NCBI RefSeq assembly: GCF_035594125.1
Contig: NC_087152.1
Coordinates: 10,803,501-10,867,500 of the forward strand
Length of the DNA: 64,000 bases
Source: Scylla paramamosain
Lineage: Eukaryota > Arthropoda > Malacostraca > Decapoda > Portunidae
Direction of reading: 5' to 3'
Shown here: one piece after another, positions 40,924 through 52,674 of the stretch
Layout: every line of letters begins with the position of its first letter
Position numbering within the stretch: position 1 is the first letter of the stretch
Notes under the pieces: generated by a model
Database searches by the model: none
The model's input: the letters and a program-made list of their open reading frames with translations, nothing else
Told to the model about the DNA's origin: nothing
Program-made: the position numbers and the translations under genes

Positions 40924-43900
40924 TCATCTCCAAGAAACCTTTTCTTCGTTTCAACACTATAGGCTTGTTTTCTTTGTTTCATCGTTTAAGGCCTTCTACA
41001 CAGGTCCTTTATTTTATCACATTTCTTTTATTTGTTTTATCACTTAAGACCTTCTTCACAGGTCCTTTGCTTTATCATCAGGTCTTCTTTTCTTTGTTTA
41101 GTCACTTTAGGCCTACTTCACAGGTCCTTTATTTCATCACTTATCTTTGTGTCATCACTTAAGGCCTACTTCACAGGTCCTTTATTTCATTACTTATCAT
41201 TGTGTCATCACTTAAGGCCTACTTCACAGGTCCTTTATTTCATCACTTATTCTTGTGTCATCACTTAAGGCCTACTTCACAGGTCCTTTATTTCATCACT
41301 TATTTCTTGTGTCATCACTTAAGGCCTACTTCACAGGTCCTTTTGTTTCATCACTTATCTTTGTGTCATCACTTAAGGCCTACTTCACAGGTCCTTTATT
41401 TAATCACTTCTTTTCTTTGTATAGTCACTTCAGGCTTTCTTTTTCATCACTAAGCAAACTTTTCCTCATTTCAACACTATAGTTTTCTTTTCTTTGTTTC
41501 ATCAATAAGGCCATCTTCATAGATCCTATATTTCATTGCTTTCATCGCACTATAGTCCTTCTTTTCTTTGTTTTATCATTTAAGGCCTTCTACACAGGTC
41601 CTTTATTTCTTCACTTCTTTTTTTTTTGTTTCATCACTTAAGGACTTCTTCACAGGTCCTTTGCTTTACCATCAGGTCTTCTTTTCTTTGTTTAGTCAAT
41701 TTAGGCCTACTTCACAGGTCCTTTACTTCATCACTTATCTTTGTGTCATCACTTTAGGCCTACTTCACAGGTCCTTTATTTCATCACTTATCTTTGTGTC
41801 ATCACTTTAGGCCTACTTCACAGGTCCTTTATTTCATCACTTATCTTTGTGTCATCACTTTAGGCCTACTTCACAGGTCCTTTATTTAATCACTTATTTT
41901 TGTGTCATCACTTAAGGCCTACTTCACAGGTCCTTTATTTCATCATTTATTTTTGTGTCATCACTCAAGGCCTACTTCACAGGTCTTTTGTTTCATCACT
42001 TATCTTTGTGTCATCACTTAAGGCCTACTTCACAGGTCCTTTATTTAATCACTTCTTTTCTTTGTATAGTCATTTAAGGCCTTCTTCACAGGTCCTTTGC
42101 TTTATCATCAGGTCTTCTTTTCTTTGTTTAGTCACTTTAGGCCTATTTCACAGGTCCTTTATTTCATCGCTTATCTTTGTGTCATCACTTTAGGCCTACT
42201 TCACAGGTTCTTTATTTCATCACTTATCACTCTGTCATCACTTAAGGCCTACTTCACAGGTCCTTTATTTCATCACTTATCTGTGTCATTACTTAAGGCT
42301 TACTTCACAGATCCTTTATTTCATCACTTATCATTGTGTCATCACTTAAGGCCTACTTCACAGGTCCTTTATTTCATCACTTATTTTTGTGCCATCACTT
42401 AAGGCCTACTTCACAGGTCCTTTATTTCATCACTTATTTTTGTGTAATCACTTAAGGCCTATTTCACAGGTCCTTTTGTTTCATCACTTATCTTTGTATC
42501 ATCACTTAAGGCCTACTTCACAGGTCCTTTGTTTCATCACTTATCTTTGTGTCATCACTTAAGGCCTACTTCGGAGATCCTTTATTTCATCACTAATTTT
42601 TGTCATCACTTAAGGCCTACTTCACAGGTCCTTTATTTTATAACTTTTCTTTGAACCATCGCTAAAGGCCTACTTCACAGGTCCTTTGTTTCATCACTTA
42701 TCTTTGTGTCATCACTTAAGCCCTACTTCACAGGTCTTTTCTTTGTATGGTCACTTCAGGCTTTTTTTTCTCATCACTAAGCCACCTTTTCTTCATTTCA
42801 ACGCTATAGTTTTCTTTTCTTTGTTTCATTACTAAGGCCACCTTCATAGGTCCTCTGCTTCATCGCTTTCATCGCACTATAGTCCTTCTTTTCTTTGTTT
42901 TATCATTTAAGGCCTTCTACACAGGTCCTTTATTTCTTCACTTCTTTTCTTTGTTTCATCACTTAAGGCCTTCACAGTTCCTTTGCTTTATCATCAGGTC
43001 TTCTTTTCTTTGTTTAGTCACTTTAGGCCTACTTCACAGGTCCTTCATTTCATCACTTATCTTTGTGTCATCACTTTAGGCCTACTTCACAGGTCCTTTA
43101 TTTCATCACTTATCTTTGTGTCATCACTTTAGGCCTACTTCACAGATCCTTTATTTCATCACTTATCTTTGTGTCATCACTTAAGGCCTACTTCACAGGT
43201 CCTTTATTTCATCATTTATTTTTGTGTCATCACTTAAGGCCTACTTCACAGGTCCTTTGTTTCATCACTTATCTTTGTGTCATCACTTAAGGCCTACTTC
43301 ACAGGTCCTTTATTTCATCACTTATTTTTGTGTCATCACTTAAGGCCTACTTCACAGGTCCTTTATTTCATAACTTTTCTTTGAACCATCACTTAAGGCC
43401 TACTTCACAGGTCCTTTTGTTTCATCACTTATCTTTGTGTCATCACTTAAGGCCTACTTCACAGGTCCTTTATTTAATCACTTCTTTTCTTTGTATGGTC
43501 ACTTCAGGCTTTTTTTTTCTCTCATCATTAAGCTACCTTTTCCTCATTTCAACACTATAGTTTTCTTTTCTTTGTTTCGTCACTAAGGCCATTTTCATAG
43601 GTCCTCTATTTCATCGCTTTCATCGCACTATAGTCCTTCTTTCCTTTGTTTTATCACTTAAGGCCTTCTACACAGGTTCTTTATTCCTTCACTTCTTTTC
43701 TTTGTTTCATCACTTTAGGCCTTCTTCACAGGTCCTTTGCTTTATCATCAGGTCTTCTTTTCTTTGTTTAGTCACTTTAGGCCTACTTCACAGGTCCTTT
43801 ATTTCATAACTTTTCTTTGTGTCATCACTTAAGGCCTATTTCACAGGTCCTTTATTTCATAACTTTTCTTTGTGTCATCACTTAAGGCCTACTTCACAGG

Positions 43901-45830
43901 TCCTTTTGTTTCATCACTTATCTTTGTGTCATCACTTAAGGCCTACTTCACAGGTCCTTTATTTCATCACTTATATTTGTGTCATCACTTAAAGCCTACT
44001 TCACAGGTCCTTTATTTCATCACTTATTTTTGTGTCATCACTTAAGGCCTACTTCACAGGTCCTTTATTTTATCACTTATCTTTGTGTTATCACTTAAGG
44101 CCTACTTCACTTGTCTTTTATTTCATCACTTATTTTTGTGTCATCATTGAAGGCCTACTTCACAGGTCCTTTATTTCATCATTTATTTTTGTGTCATCAC
44201 TTAAGGCCTACTTCACAGGTCCTTTATTTCATCACTTATTTTTGTGTCATCACTTAAGGCCTACTTCACAGGTCCTTTATTTCATAACTTTTCTTTGTGT
44301 CATCACTTAAGGCCTACTTCACAGGTCCTTTTGTTTCATCACTTATCTTTGTGTCATCACTTAAGGCCTATTTCACAGGTCCTTTATTTCTTCACTTATC
44401 TTTGTGTCATCACTTAAGACCTACTTCACAGGTCCTTTATTTCATCACTTATTTTTGTGTCATCACTTAAGGCCTACTTCACAGGTCCTTTATTTCATCA
44501 TTTATTTTTGTGTCATCACTTAAGGCCTACTTCACAGGTCCTTTATTTAATCACTTCTTTTCTTTGTATGGTCACTTCAGGCTTTCTTTTCTTCGTTTCA
44601 TCACCAAGCCACCTTTTCTTCGTTTCAACACTATAGTTTTCTTTTCTTTGATTCATCACTAAGGCCTTCTTCACAAGTCCTCTATTTCATCGCTTTCATC
44701 GCTTTCTTCTCTTTGTTTTATCACTTAAGGCCTACTTCACAGGTCCTTTTGTTTCATCACTTATCTTTGTGTCATCACTTAAGGCCTATTTCACAGGTCC
44801 TTTATTTCTTCACTTATCTTTGTGTCATCACTTAAGACCTACTTCACAGGTCCTTTATTTCATCACTTATTTTTGTGTCATCACTTAAGGCCTACTTCAC
44901 AGGTCCTTTTGTTTCATCACTTATCTTTGTGTCATCACTTAAGGCCTACTTCACAGGTCCTTTATTTTATCACTTCTTTTCTTTGTTTCATCCCTTATGT
45001 TCTTTGTTTCATCATTTAGGACTTTTTTCTTTTTCTTTGCTTCATAACTTAACTTTTTTTTTCTGTATTTTATCACTTAAGGCCTTTATTTCACAGGTCC
45101 TTTGTTTCCTCACTTTTTTTTTTTTTTTTTTAATCATTGAAGGCCTTCTACACAGGTCCTTTATTTCATCATTTCTCATTCTTTCATTACTTAAACCTTT
45201 CTTTTCTTTTTCATCACTATGGGCCTGTTTTTCAACACTACAGGCTTGTTTTCTTTGTTTCATCGCTTAAGGCCTTCTACACAGGTCCTTTATTTCATCA
45301 CATTTCTTTCATTTTTTTTTTTTTTTATCATCTAAGGCCTTCTTCACAGGTCCTTTGCTTTGTCAATCGGCCTTCTTTTCTTTGTTTCGTCACTTTAGGT
45401 CTATTTCACAGGTCCTTTTATTTCATCACTTCATTGCTTTGTGTCATGACTTAAGGCCTACTTCACAGGTCCTTTATTTCATCACTTCTTTTCTTTGTGT
45501 TTCATCACTTATGGCTTTTTCTATATTTCATCACTTCTTTTCTTTGTTTCATCACTTATGGCTTTTTCTATATTTCATCACTTCTTTTCTTTGTTTCATC
45601 GCTTAAGGCCTACTTCACATGTCCTTTATTTCACCATTTCTTTTCATTTATTTCTTTTCTTTTGTTTTATCACTTTTTTCTTCTTCACAGGCCTTTTATT
45701 TCATTACTTTTCTATGTGTCACCACTTAAAGCCTACTTCACAGGTCCTTTATTTCATCACTTCCTTTCTTTGTGTCATCACTTAAGCTTCTTCACAGATT
45801 TTATTTTCATCACGCTTATCACACTTAAGG
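40366..45830. repeat. 53-bp satellite, main block with higher-order structure
   Basis: About 5.5 kb, roughly 100 monomers by length. The consensus is TTAAGGCCTACTTCACAGG + TCCTTTATTTCATCACTTAT + CTTTGTGTCATCAC; regular stretches are spaced exactly 53 bp (for example 41202 and 41255). A variant module with TTTCAACACTATAG, CATCGCACTATAGTCC and TTTATCATCAGGTC recurs at about 40936, 41459, 42789, 43539 and 44612, giving higher-order units of about 0.5-1.3 kb. A (CTTT) run lies at 40878-40926. The 53-bp period is not a multiple of three, so open frames are accidental. Confidence 0.95.
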
Positions 45831-46395
45831 TTTTCTTCACAGTTCTATATACCTTTCCCTTTATTTTCTTCCCTTTACCTCCCTCTCCTTTTTATTTCCT
45901 TACCCAAGCATTTAATCACTTTTTTTTTCAATATCCATCTTCTTTATACTTCCATATCCAATCCTCTAATCACCTTTTCCAGTTCCTTCTTCTCTGTACT
46001 TCCCTACCCAGTCCTATGACCACTTTCTCTATCTCATTCTTCTTTGTACATTATTATTCCACGCTCTAGTCACCATCTCCATCTCGTTCTTCTTTGTACT
46101 TCCTTATCCTACGCTCTGATCGCATTCTCCATCTCTTTCTTCTTTGTACTTCCTTATCCAACGTTTTAATCACTCTCTCCATCTCTTTCTTCTTTGTACA
46201 TCCTTATCCCACGCTCTAGTCACCCACTCCGTCTCTTTCTTCTTTGTACTTCTTTATCTAACGCTCTAATTACATTCTCCATCTCTTTCTTCTCTGTACT
46301 TCCATGTCCAGTGTCCATTCCTCCCCACTCTTCGTCGCTTTCCCTGGATGTGCTTGGTATTTTGTTTCTTTTGCTTCCTTAGAGAGTATCTATTT
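45831..46395. repeat. Minisatellite II, right copy
   Basis: A near-identical second copy of 39096-39660, offset by about 6.73 kb. For example TCTTCGTCGCTTTCCCTGGA falls at about 39602 and 46329. Confidence 0.9.
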
Positions 46396-46960
46396 CACAC
46401 CACTTTCAGTTGCTTTCATTTAATTTATTTTTACTATTTTTTGTTATTTTATTTGTTTTCTCTTTCTTTATGTAATTTTCTTGTTTTTTTACTATTTTCA
46501 TTATTTTATTCGTTTTCTGTTTCTTTATTTCATTTTATTATTTTTACTATTTTCAATTTTGTATTCGTTTTTTATTTCTTTATTTACTTTTATTATTTTT
46601 ACTGTTTTTATTATTTTATTCGTTTTCTATTTCTTTATTTTCTTTTATTATTTTTACTATTTTAATTATTTTATTCGTGTTTACTTTTTTTATTATTTTC
46701 ATTATTTTATTCGTTTTTTTATTTTTTTATTTATTTTTTTTTATTTTAATTATTTTATAAGATTTTTTTTCCTTTATTTAATCTTATTATTTTTAATATT
46801 TGCATTATTTTATTCGTTTTGTATTTCTTTATCCAATTTTATCATTCTCCTAATCTTTTTTTTATTATTTTTTAGTTATTTATTTTCATTTTTTTTTGTT
46901 TTATTTATTTATTATTTTTTTTTCTATTTATTTATTTTATTTTATCTTTTTTTTTTTTTT
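46396..46960. repeat. Minisatellite III, right copy
   Basis: A T-rich block homologous to 39661-40365, shorter and with internal rearrangements. It ends in T-rich sequence before unique DNA at about 46965. Confidence 0.85.
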
Positions 46961-47332
46961 CTCTCTAATCGCCTCACACAGACACGTCACCGCCTTGGGT
47001 GGCGGAGCGCTCACAAAGCAGGAGAGGCTTGTCTTCGGCATTTTGCTAACCTTGCTTTCTCAACTCTCCTGTCATAAGGTATGTACCCCTTAATATTAAG
47101 AACAAGAGACAGGGTGGAGTTGGGCACGAGTCGCCAGGCAATCAGCTACTTGCTAAGATAGAAACCGGCAACCACAGTGCTGAAAAAAAAAAGTGAAGTT
47201 AAGAATATGTTTATCTAATCCTCGCAACACTACCTTCTGATGATGTGCGTTTCATGCATTCAGCCAAACCTTACTGAGCCAACAGGATGTAGTGGTGTTT
47301 CATTAAATGTGACTGATGACCCAGCATTTAAT
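46961..47332. other. Unique non-coding stretch
   Basis: The satellite field ends here. No gene or repeat recognised. Confidence 0.5.
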
Positions 47333-48097
47333 ATCTTCTTGCACATGTTTTTATTCCTTAATTCTTTTGTGTGTTTATGACTTCGGCAGTTTCGCTAGGT
47401 TTCCCATATCTAAATTTCGGCTCACCTGATCCTTCTACAGCGGAGCAGGACAACCCGCTTCTTTGGTAGCTGAAGAGCGAATGGCTTAAGTAATGAGGGA
47501 GCCGTATTATATCCCGTTTTCCGTGCTGTGCGTGCCTGATTGTCTGATTGGCCGAGACGTCCTAGCTTCTGATTGGCTGTTCACTGCCTCGCGACGCAAG
47601 CTGGAGAGGATTTGGAGATCCTCTACCTGGATTTGAGGGATATTTCTTTTATGTATAATGCTTCCATTATTGTGAGGTGTCTGGCGTCGCTGCAGATAGT
47701 TATTATCTTCTTGCACGTGTTTTTACTCCTTATTAATGTCCTTAATTCTTTTATAAGTGTGTTTATGACTTGGGCAGTTTCGCTAGGTTTTCCATATCCA
47801 AATTTCGGCTCACCTGATCATTCTTCAGCGGAGCAGTACGACCTGCTTCTTTGATAGCTGAAGAGCGAATGGTTTAGGTAGTGAGGGAGCCGCATTATAT
47901 CCAGTTTTCTGTGCGGTGCGTGCCTGACTATCTGATTGGCCGAGACGTTCTAGCTTCTGATTGGCTGTTCACTGCCTCGCATCGCATGCTGGGGACGGCA
48001 TGGAGCTCCTCTGCTTGGATTTAAGTTTGAGGAATATTTCTTTCATGTATAATGTTTCCATTATTGTGAGGTGTCTGGCGTCGCTGCAGATAGTTGT
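47333..48097. repeat. Tandem duplication of about 0.39 kb
   Basis: Two copies, 47333-47704 and 47705-48097, with anchors GGCAGTTTCGCTAGGTTT at 47385 and 47773 and CTGGCGTCGCTGCAGATAGT at 47681 and 48075. Each copy has two GATTGG (inverted CCAAT) motifs 25 bp apart around GAGACGTYCTAGCTTCTGAT, and a TATTATATCC-like stretch upstream. Frames of 63-93 codons across the copies are not conserved as one protein. Confidence 0.85.
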
Positions 48098-48187
48098 ATT
48101 TTCTTCCAAAATCTTTCTTGTGAGAATAGTGTTGTGTATTTGCTTTAGGTGATTCTTAGGTGCCCCCGCGCCAAGATGCTGCTAGAC

Positions 48188-48191
48188 GTGG

Positions 48192-48222
<31 letters not shown>

Positions 48223-49310
48223 TTTAAGAAAGATAAAAGTTTGGAGGAGGTTGGACAGAGAGGTGTAAAAGTAAGAGAAGTATGAAGGGGGGGAGGATAG
48301 ACAGTGGGCTGAAAGAAGAGTGTGAAGAATAGAAAATGAGGATTGGGTGAAGTTATGAAGGAAGTGGTAGAGTGAAAGAAAACGGAATAGCCGTCCTGTT
48401 GAGTGAGTTATTTGTTTATTTCTTATTTGTTCATCTTTATTTTTATATAGGGGACTTAGAAGTTAGTTGAAGTATGAGAAGTGGTGTTTTATCCTTTGAA
48501 TAGCGGTCCCGGAGGTTGCTTTGATATTTTGTTTATTGGTTTCTTGAAACAGGTGTGTTCTACTCCTTGTTCGTGTTCGTGTATTGTTGTTGTGTAGGTT
48601 GTGTCTTTGAGAGTGTTTATGATTTTGTGTTTAATGTTATTTCCCCCTGTGTGTAGTGTTTTGTTAATTGGTTCTATATTAGCAAGTGTATGTAGTTCTG
48701 TATTCTTGGTGAATGGATATTTTTCATTATAGGCAAAGCGAAGTGCTTCGTTTTGTTTTCTTTGTAGTTTTAGTATCTGAGAATCTGATAGAGTGTTCAG
48801 AGCGTAGGCCGGGTATGTCAGTATTGCTAGTACACACACGCTTTAGCAAGATGTAGTTTGATGTTGGTATCAAAGAATTCGAATCTCCTGATGGTGTTTA
48901 AGGCTATTTGTGCTTTATTCGTGATGTCTCTTATATGTTTTCTGTATCCATTTACTACAGTTTAAGCCCAAAAATTTTAACGTCTTTTGCGTAATGTATG
49001 TTCTTCCCCTCTATGGTTACTGGTTCCATTTTTCTCATTGTTATGGGCAATAGTGTAAATTTTTGTGTTTGTTTTGATTTTCCATTTTTTTTTTTTTTTC
49101 CTTCTTAATTGTTGGTGTTTTTTTTTTTCTCCGCTTTTTTTTTTTTCCTGCCTATGTGATTATTTGTGTGATGTCATCTGCGTATTCTATATTTGTGCTG
49201 TCTGTGATTGGTGCTGGAATGTCGTGGGTATAGATGGTGTAGAGTGTGGGTGAAATACTACTGCCTTGTGGTACCCCGCTGTGTAGCTGGAATGGTGGTC
49301 CTGAGTGAGT
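48188..49310 (-). mobile_element. 5'-truncated LINE, minus strand, with poly-A tail
   Basis: On the minus strand the element starts near 49310 within the RT domain, passes the RT motif B' and C regions, runs through the ORF2 C-terminal region to a stop at about 48489, then a 3' untranslated part of about 265 bp, and ends in a pure A tail (T run on the plus strand, 48188-48222). It is head to head with a related element on the plus strand. Motifs fit the Jockey/CR1 group; the exact clade is unresolved. Confidence 0.85.
48489..49310 (-). pseudogene. LINE ORF2 fragment (RT motifs B' and C to C-terminus)
   Basis: SGVPQG is encoded at 49280-49263, followed by ISPTLYTIYTHDIP, and the catalytic YADD at 49184-49173 (EYADDITQII). 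A stop and A-rich expansions then disrupt the frame at about 49080-49150. Downstream come TNTKIYT/LLPITM-like, HYAKDVKI and IRDITNKAQIALNTIRRF segments in shifting frames. A 116-codon open segment at 48839-48489 follows (QILKLQRKQNEALRFAYNEK; HTLANIEPINKTLH), a pattern typical of the ORF2 tail. Frameshifts make it non-functional. Confidence 0.85.
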
Positions 49311-49566
49311 GAGTACTGGGTGGCCTAAGGGAACACTATACTTGAGACACTTAAGGGAAGGGATTGAATCTGGAACATATAAGCTGATATTCACTAATAA
49401 CTCCTACTTAGAAGAAACATATGACTACTTAATAAATAATGATATTGATCTAACAGATGTCTGGATGACCGTAGAAGACGCAGCTTTCAGGAAAATAAGG
49501 AATGGCTTCCAAAGTGAAATTTTCCACCTCCAAATAAAGGTGGAAAATCAGGCTCAAGCCAAATGA
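49309..49566 (+). pseudogene. Possible LINE ORF1 C-terminal remnant
   Basis: An open frame of 85 codons, charged (YLRHLREGIESGTYKLIFTN), ending about 95 bp before the first endonuclease-like residues. Its position just upstream of ORF2 fits the end of ORF1. I recognise no zinc knuckle or RRM. The first codons cross the junction with the opposite-strand element, so the ATG is not the native start. Confidence 0.4.
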
Positions 49567-51782
49567 GAAAGTAATAAACACAAATACCTCTCTCCAGTTA
49601 CAGTAATTTAGCAAATGCAACATCACTCACTAACTTCTTTTTTAGATATGGACAATACGGACGAAATTACATAGTTCAACATAATGTACTCATCTGGAGA
49701 AAAAAATAAATAACTCTGACAAATATATACAAAGAACTTAACCCAGACATCATTTTAATAGATAGCCATGGACTAAAACCCGAAGAAAATATTAAAATTT
49801 ACTATTACAATACTTACCTTATTAATTCCAGCGAGGAGATGCACGATGGATCAGCCATTCTTGTGAGACAAAATCTGAAATACAAGATAAAAGACAATTA
49901 CGACACAGATATTATACAAGTTACCATTGAGACGAAAACTGGCCCTAACAGCATTGCCACTACCTACCTTTCCCCACTCAAATCACATTTACCATTCACA
50001 GACTTCAACTCAGTAGCTTCACAGGCCACTTCAGCATACATTATAGGAGACTTGAACGCACACCACCCTTCCACCACCCTTCCATAGACAAACGGAAAAG
50101 CAATACTGTGTCGGCAAAGGTCTTGTCATGTTAATCAACAACAATAAATTAAAACACCTAGGACCTGACTTTTCCACTTATTTATCACGTAATGCTTTAT
50201 CTATCCCTGACATCGTACTTTCCAACAAAACTTATAACATACTCATACAGCCTGGACCCACCACCCCATCGGACCACTTACATACATATTCTCATAAAGA
50301 TTACATCACAACTCATTAAAATCTCTTCCCCACCTATACACGATCTAAAGAAAACTAATTGGGATGAATTTAAAAGGGAAGTAAAACTTAAAACCAGCAA
50401 CATCAACACACATGTCACATGTCACAGGAAACACTAGACGAATCTCTAAAGGAATATGGACTACAGCTTAACTTCCACGATGAGAAATCAAATTCCTATA
50501 AGAAACCATAAAACTATACAAAAAGCTATTTATAATCAAAGAATAAAGGAACTGCAATGGTGGAATAAACTGTTAATTCAAAATAGTTTAAGTTATGGGT
50601 GGCATTATGCTAAATACATCATACATAAAACAATAAAACAAGCCATAATAAAAGAATGCATAGATCAGAACCAGAGGAACTGGGAGAACAAAATTAAAGA
50701 AATTAACTCTCTATACAATGATCCCAAGAAATTCTGGCAGAACATAAACAAACTAAAAGGAAACCCTTTAATTTTAAAACCATATCTAATCCAAAATAAC
50801 CAGGAAATATATGTCAAGTGAAATAAAGAAGGAATTTTCAGACATATCTGGAGTGATGGCTTTTGAATAAGTCCCAATGACAACACTGATGCAGCAACTG
50901 ACCAATTAGTAAATAACTACATAAACAATAATAAAACACAAATCCTTCCCCATCCTCATGTTAACCCAAACAACCTAAATGACAACAACTACTTCACTTC
51001 AAAAATCACTACCCAAAACATAAGATATAGTTAAAAAAATATTAAAAACAACACTCCAGGTCACACCAAAATTAATAAAACCATATTTCGAAACCTATCT
51101 GAGGATACGCTGGAAACATACACCAAGCTTTTAAATGTTTTTCTGTCCATGGGCTACTTCCCCAACGCCTTTAAGCACGCAAAAATTAAACTAATACCTA
51201 AACCCAATAAAATAACTACAGACCCCTTAAACTTTAGACCTATATCATTACTAGAAGTACCGGGTAAAATATTCGAAAAAATAATCAACATTAGAACCAA
51301 AACCTACCTAGAAACAAATAACATAGTACTACAGGGGCACGGGTTTCGTCAACATCGCTCTACGGATACCGCCTTAGCAACGATGACAGAAGTAATCTCA
51401 AAGGCAGCTGCAGAGAAGAAACAATGTTTTTTGGTTCTACGCGGTCTCTAAAGCTTTTGACAAAGTCTGGATAAATGTATTAAAATACTAATTACAATAA
51501 ATTCAATTACCTCCCATCTTATCAAAGTTACTTTGCTGTTTCTTAGACAACAGAACTGCTTCCATCTCACTACAGAATTTCGAAGGTCCCCTTTCAATTT
51601 ATGTAGCGGAGTCCCACAAGGAACCTGCATCTCTCCTACACTTTACACCATATACACTCACGACATTCCCACCACCCCCAACCGCCACTCAGTTGCAGAT
51701 GAAATCAACATTTTATACGCTGATGACATTACTCAAGTGATTATACAACCTGAAAAATCTAGAAACATGCTAGCCAAAAAAA

Positions 51783-51813
<31 letters not shown>

Positions 51814-52110
51814 AGAGAAAGAAATAAACAACACAAATCATTCATTACGAAAACAAATGGAAAATTAAAACTAATACAACCAATTTTATTATCCTTCCCA
51901 TAGATTTAAGAAAAACTACTCCAATCACCTTTGCAGGAGAACAGATTCCCTACACTGAAAAAAAGTCAACATACTAGATCTAAAACTTGGTAGGTACGGT
52001 TACAAAAAAAACATAAAAGACACATCCCAGAAAGCCACAATAGTACTGAACACTATAAACAGATTTGCAAAATTAGCTACACCTAATCCAGTATACCCCA
52101 AATAAAGACA
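49311..52110 (+). mobile_element. LINE, plus strand, from ORF1 end to beyond RT
   Basis: A plus-strand copy of a related Jockey/CR1-like LINE. It keeps a short upstream frame (49309-49566), the endonuclease part of ORF2 (about 49660-50320), the linker, and the RT domain (about 51140-51800). After the RT it degrades; segments like KDTSQKATIVLNTINRFAKL near 52020-52080 are the last that I recognise. No poly-A tail is visible, so the 3' end is missing or rearranged. An AAAT run lies at 51781-51813. Confidence 0.85.
49660..51800 (+). pseudogene. LINE ORF2: AP-type endonuclease and reverse transcriptase, broken
   Basis: An endonuclease N-terminus is seen near 49663 (NYIVQHNV), then YKELNPDIILIDSHGL. 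The catalytic motif GDLNAHH lies at about 50047-50067 and SDH at about 50270. The linker segment YNDPKKFWQNINKLKG lies near 50715-50762. RT follows with FKHAKIKLIPKP and LNFRPISLLEVPGKIFEKI (about 51168-51288), motif A SKAFDKVW at 51447-51470 in a shifted frame, motif B' SGVPQG at 51605-51622 and the catalytic YADD at 51716-51727. At least four frame changes and several stops separate these blocks, so it is a pseudogene although key residues survive. Confidence 0.85.
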
Positions 52111-52560
52111 TTACACTATCACATACACTCGTCATCACATGCAAGGTTGACAACACACAGCATCACAAGTGTACGTGTTCAACCTCTGTCTCTCTCCCCG
52201 AACCCCTGACCTCTGAGTCGACAGGGGAGGAAGTCTACATGTTAGCTGGCAGCGGATCGACACCTGGCATCTTTCTGTGTTAGCACAGCCGTTGCCCTCC
52301 TCAGGCGAAGGGTTCAGTCATCCCGGGACGTCTGCAGACTACCAACAGCGGTAGACAGGTTTGAGCGTCTACTGCTGCGCCCTGGGTCGTGGTGTTACCT
52401 GGATCCAGGTCCCTCCCACAACCCACGAGGGGAACTAAATGCGTGTCAGCCTTGCAAGGCAACACCATGCGGTACAGACAGGGGGCCGCGAGGAGAATGT
52501 ATTACTGACACAGTATTAAAGAAAAACAATAAATCATAGATACATTAAATAATTACATTA
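52111..52560. other. GC-richer unassigned block between LINE and Penelope fragment
   Basis: About 350 bp (52140-52500) clearly less AT-rich than both neighbours, with no open frame of note. It contains the 14-bp palindrome ACCTGGATCCAGGT (52397-52410). It could be part of another transposon, such as a terminal region of the Penelope-like element or a SINE; I cannot assign it. Confidence 0.4.
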
Positions 52561-52674
52561 AAATAGAGCATGACGGTCTGCCCGTCATCTTTTATCCTTC
52601 TGCTTTCCTTCGTCACTTAACCCATCCTATTATCTTCCCCCTATTTTCTTCTTATTTCCTTCCCCTACTATCTA

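Noticed and set aside
41202..45019. Repeated peptide frames with SSLKAYFTGPLFHHL-like units
   Set aside because: The 53-bp monomer cycles through all three frames, giving the same peptides in rotation; stop codons and frameshifts are frequent and there is no start or promoter context.
40366..45830. CRISPR-like regular repeats
   Set aside because: Whole monomers are repeated with no unique spacers, and the sequence is eukaryotic.
48188..52110. Twin-priming inversion of a single LINE
   Set aside because: The two halves overlap over the RT motifs with clear sequence differences and different spacing, which one event would not give.
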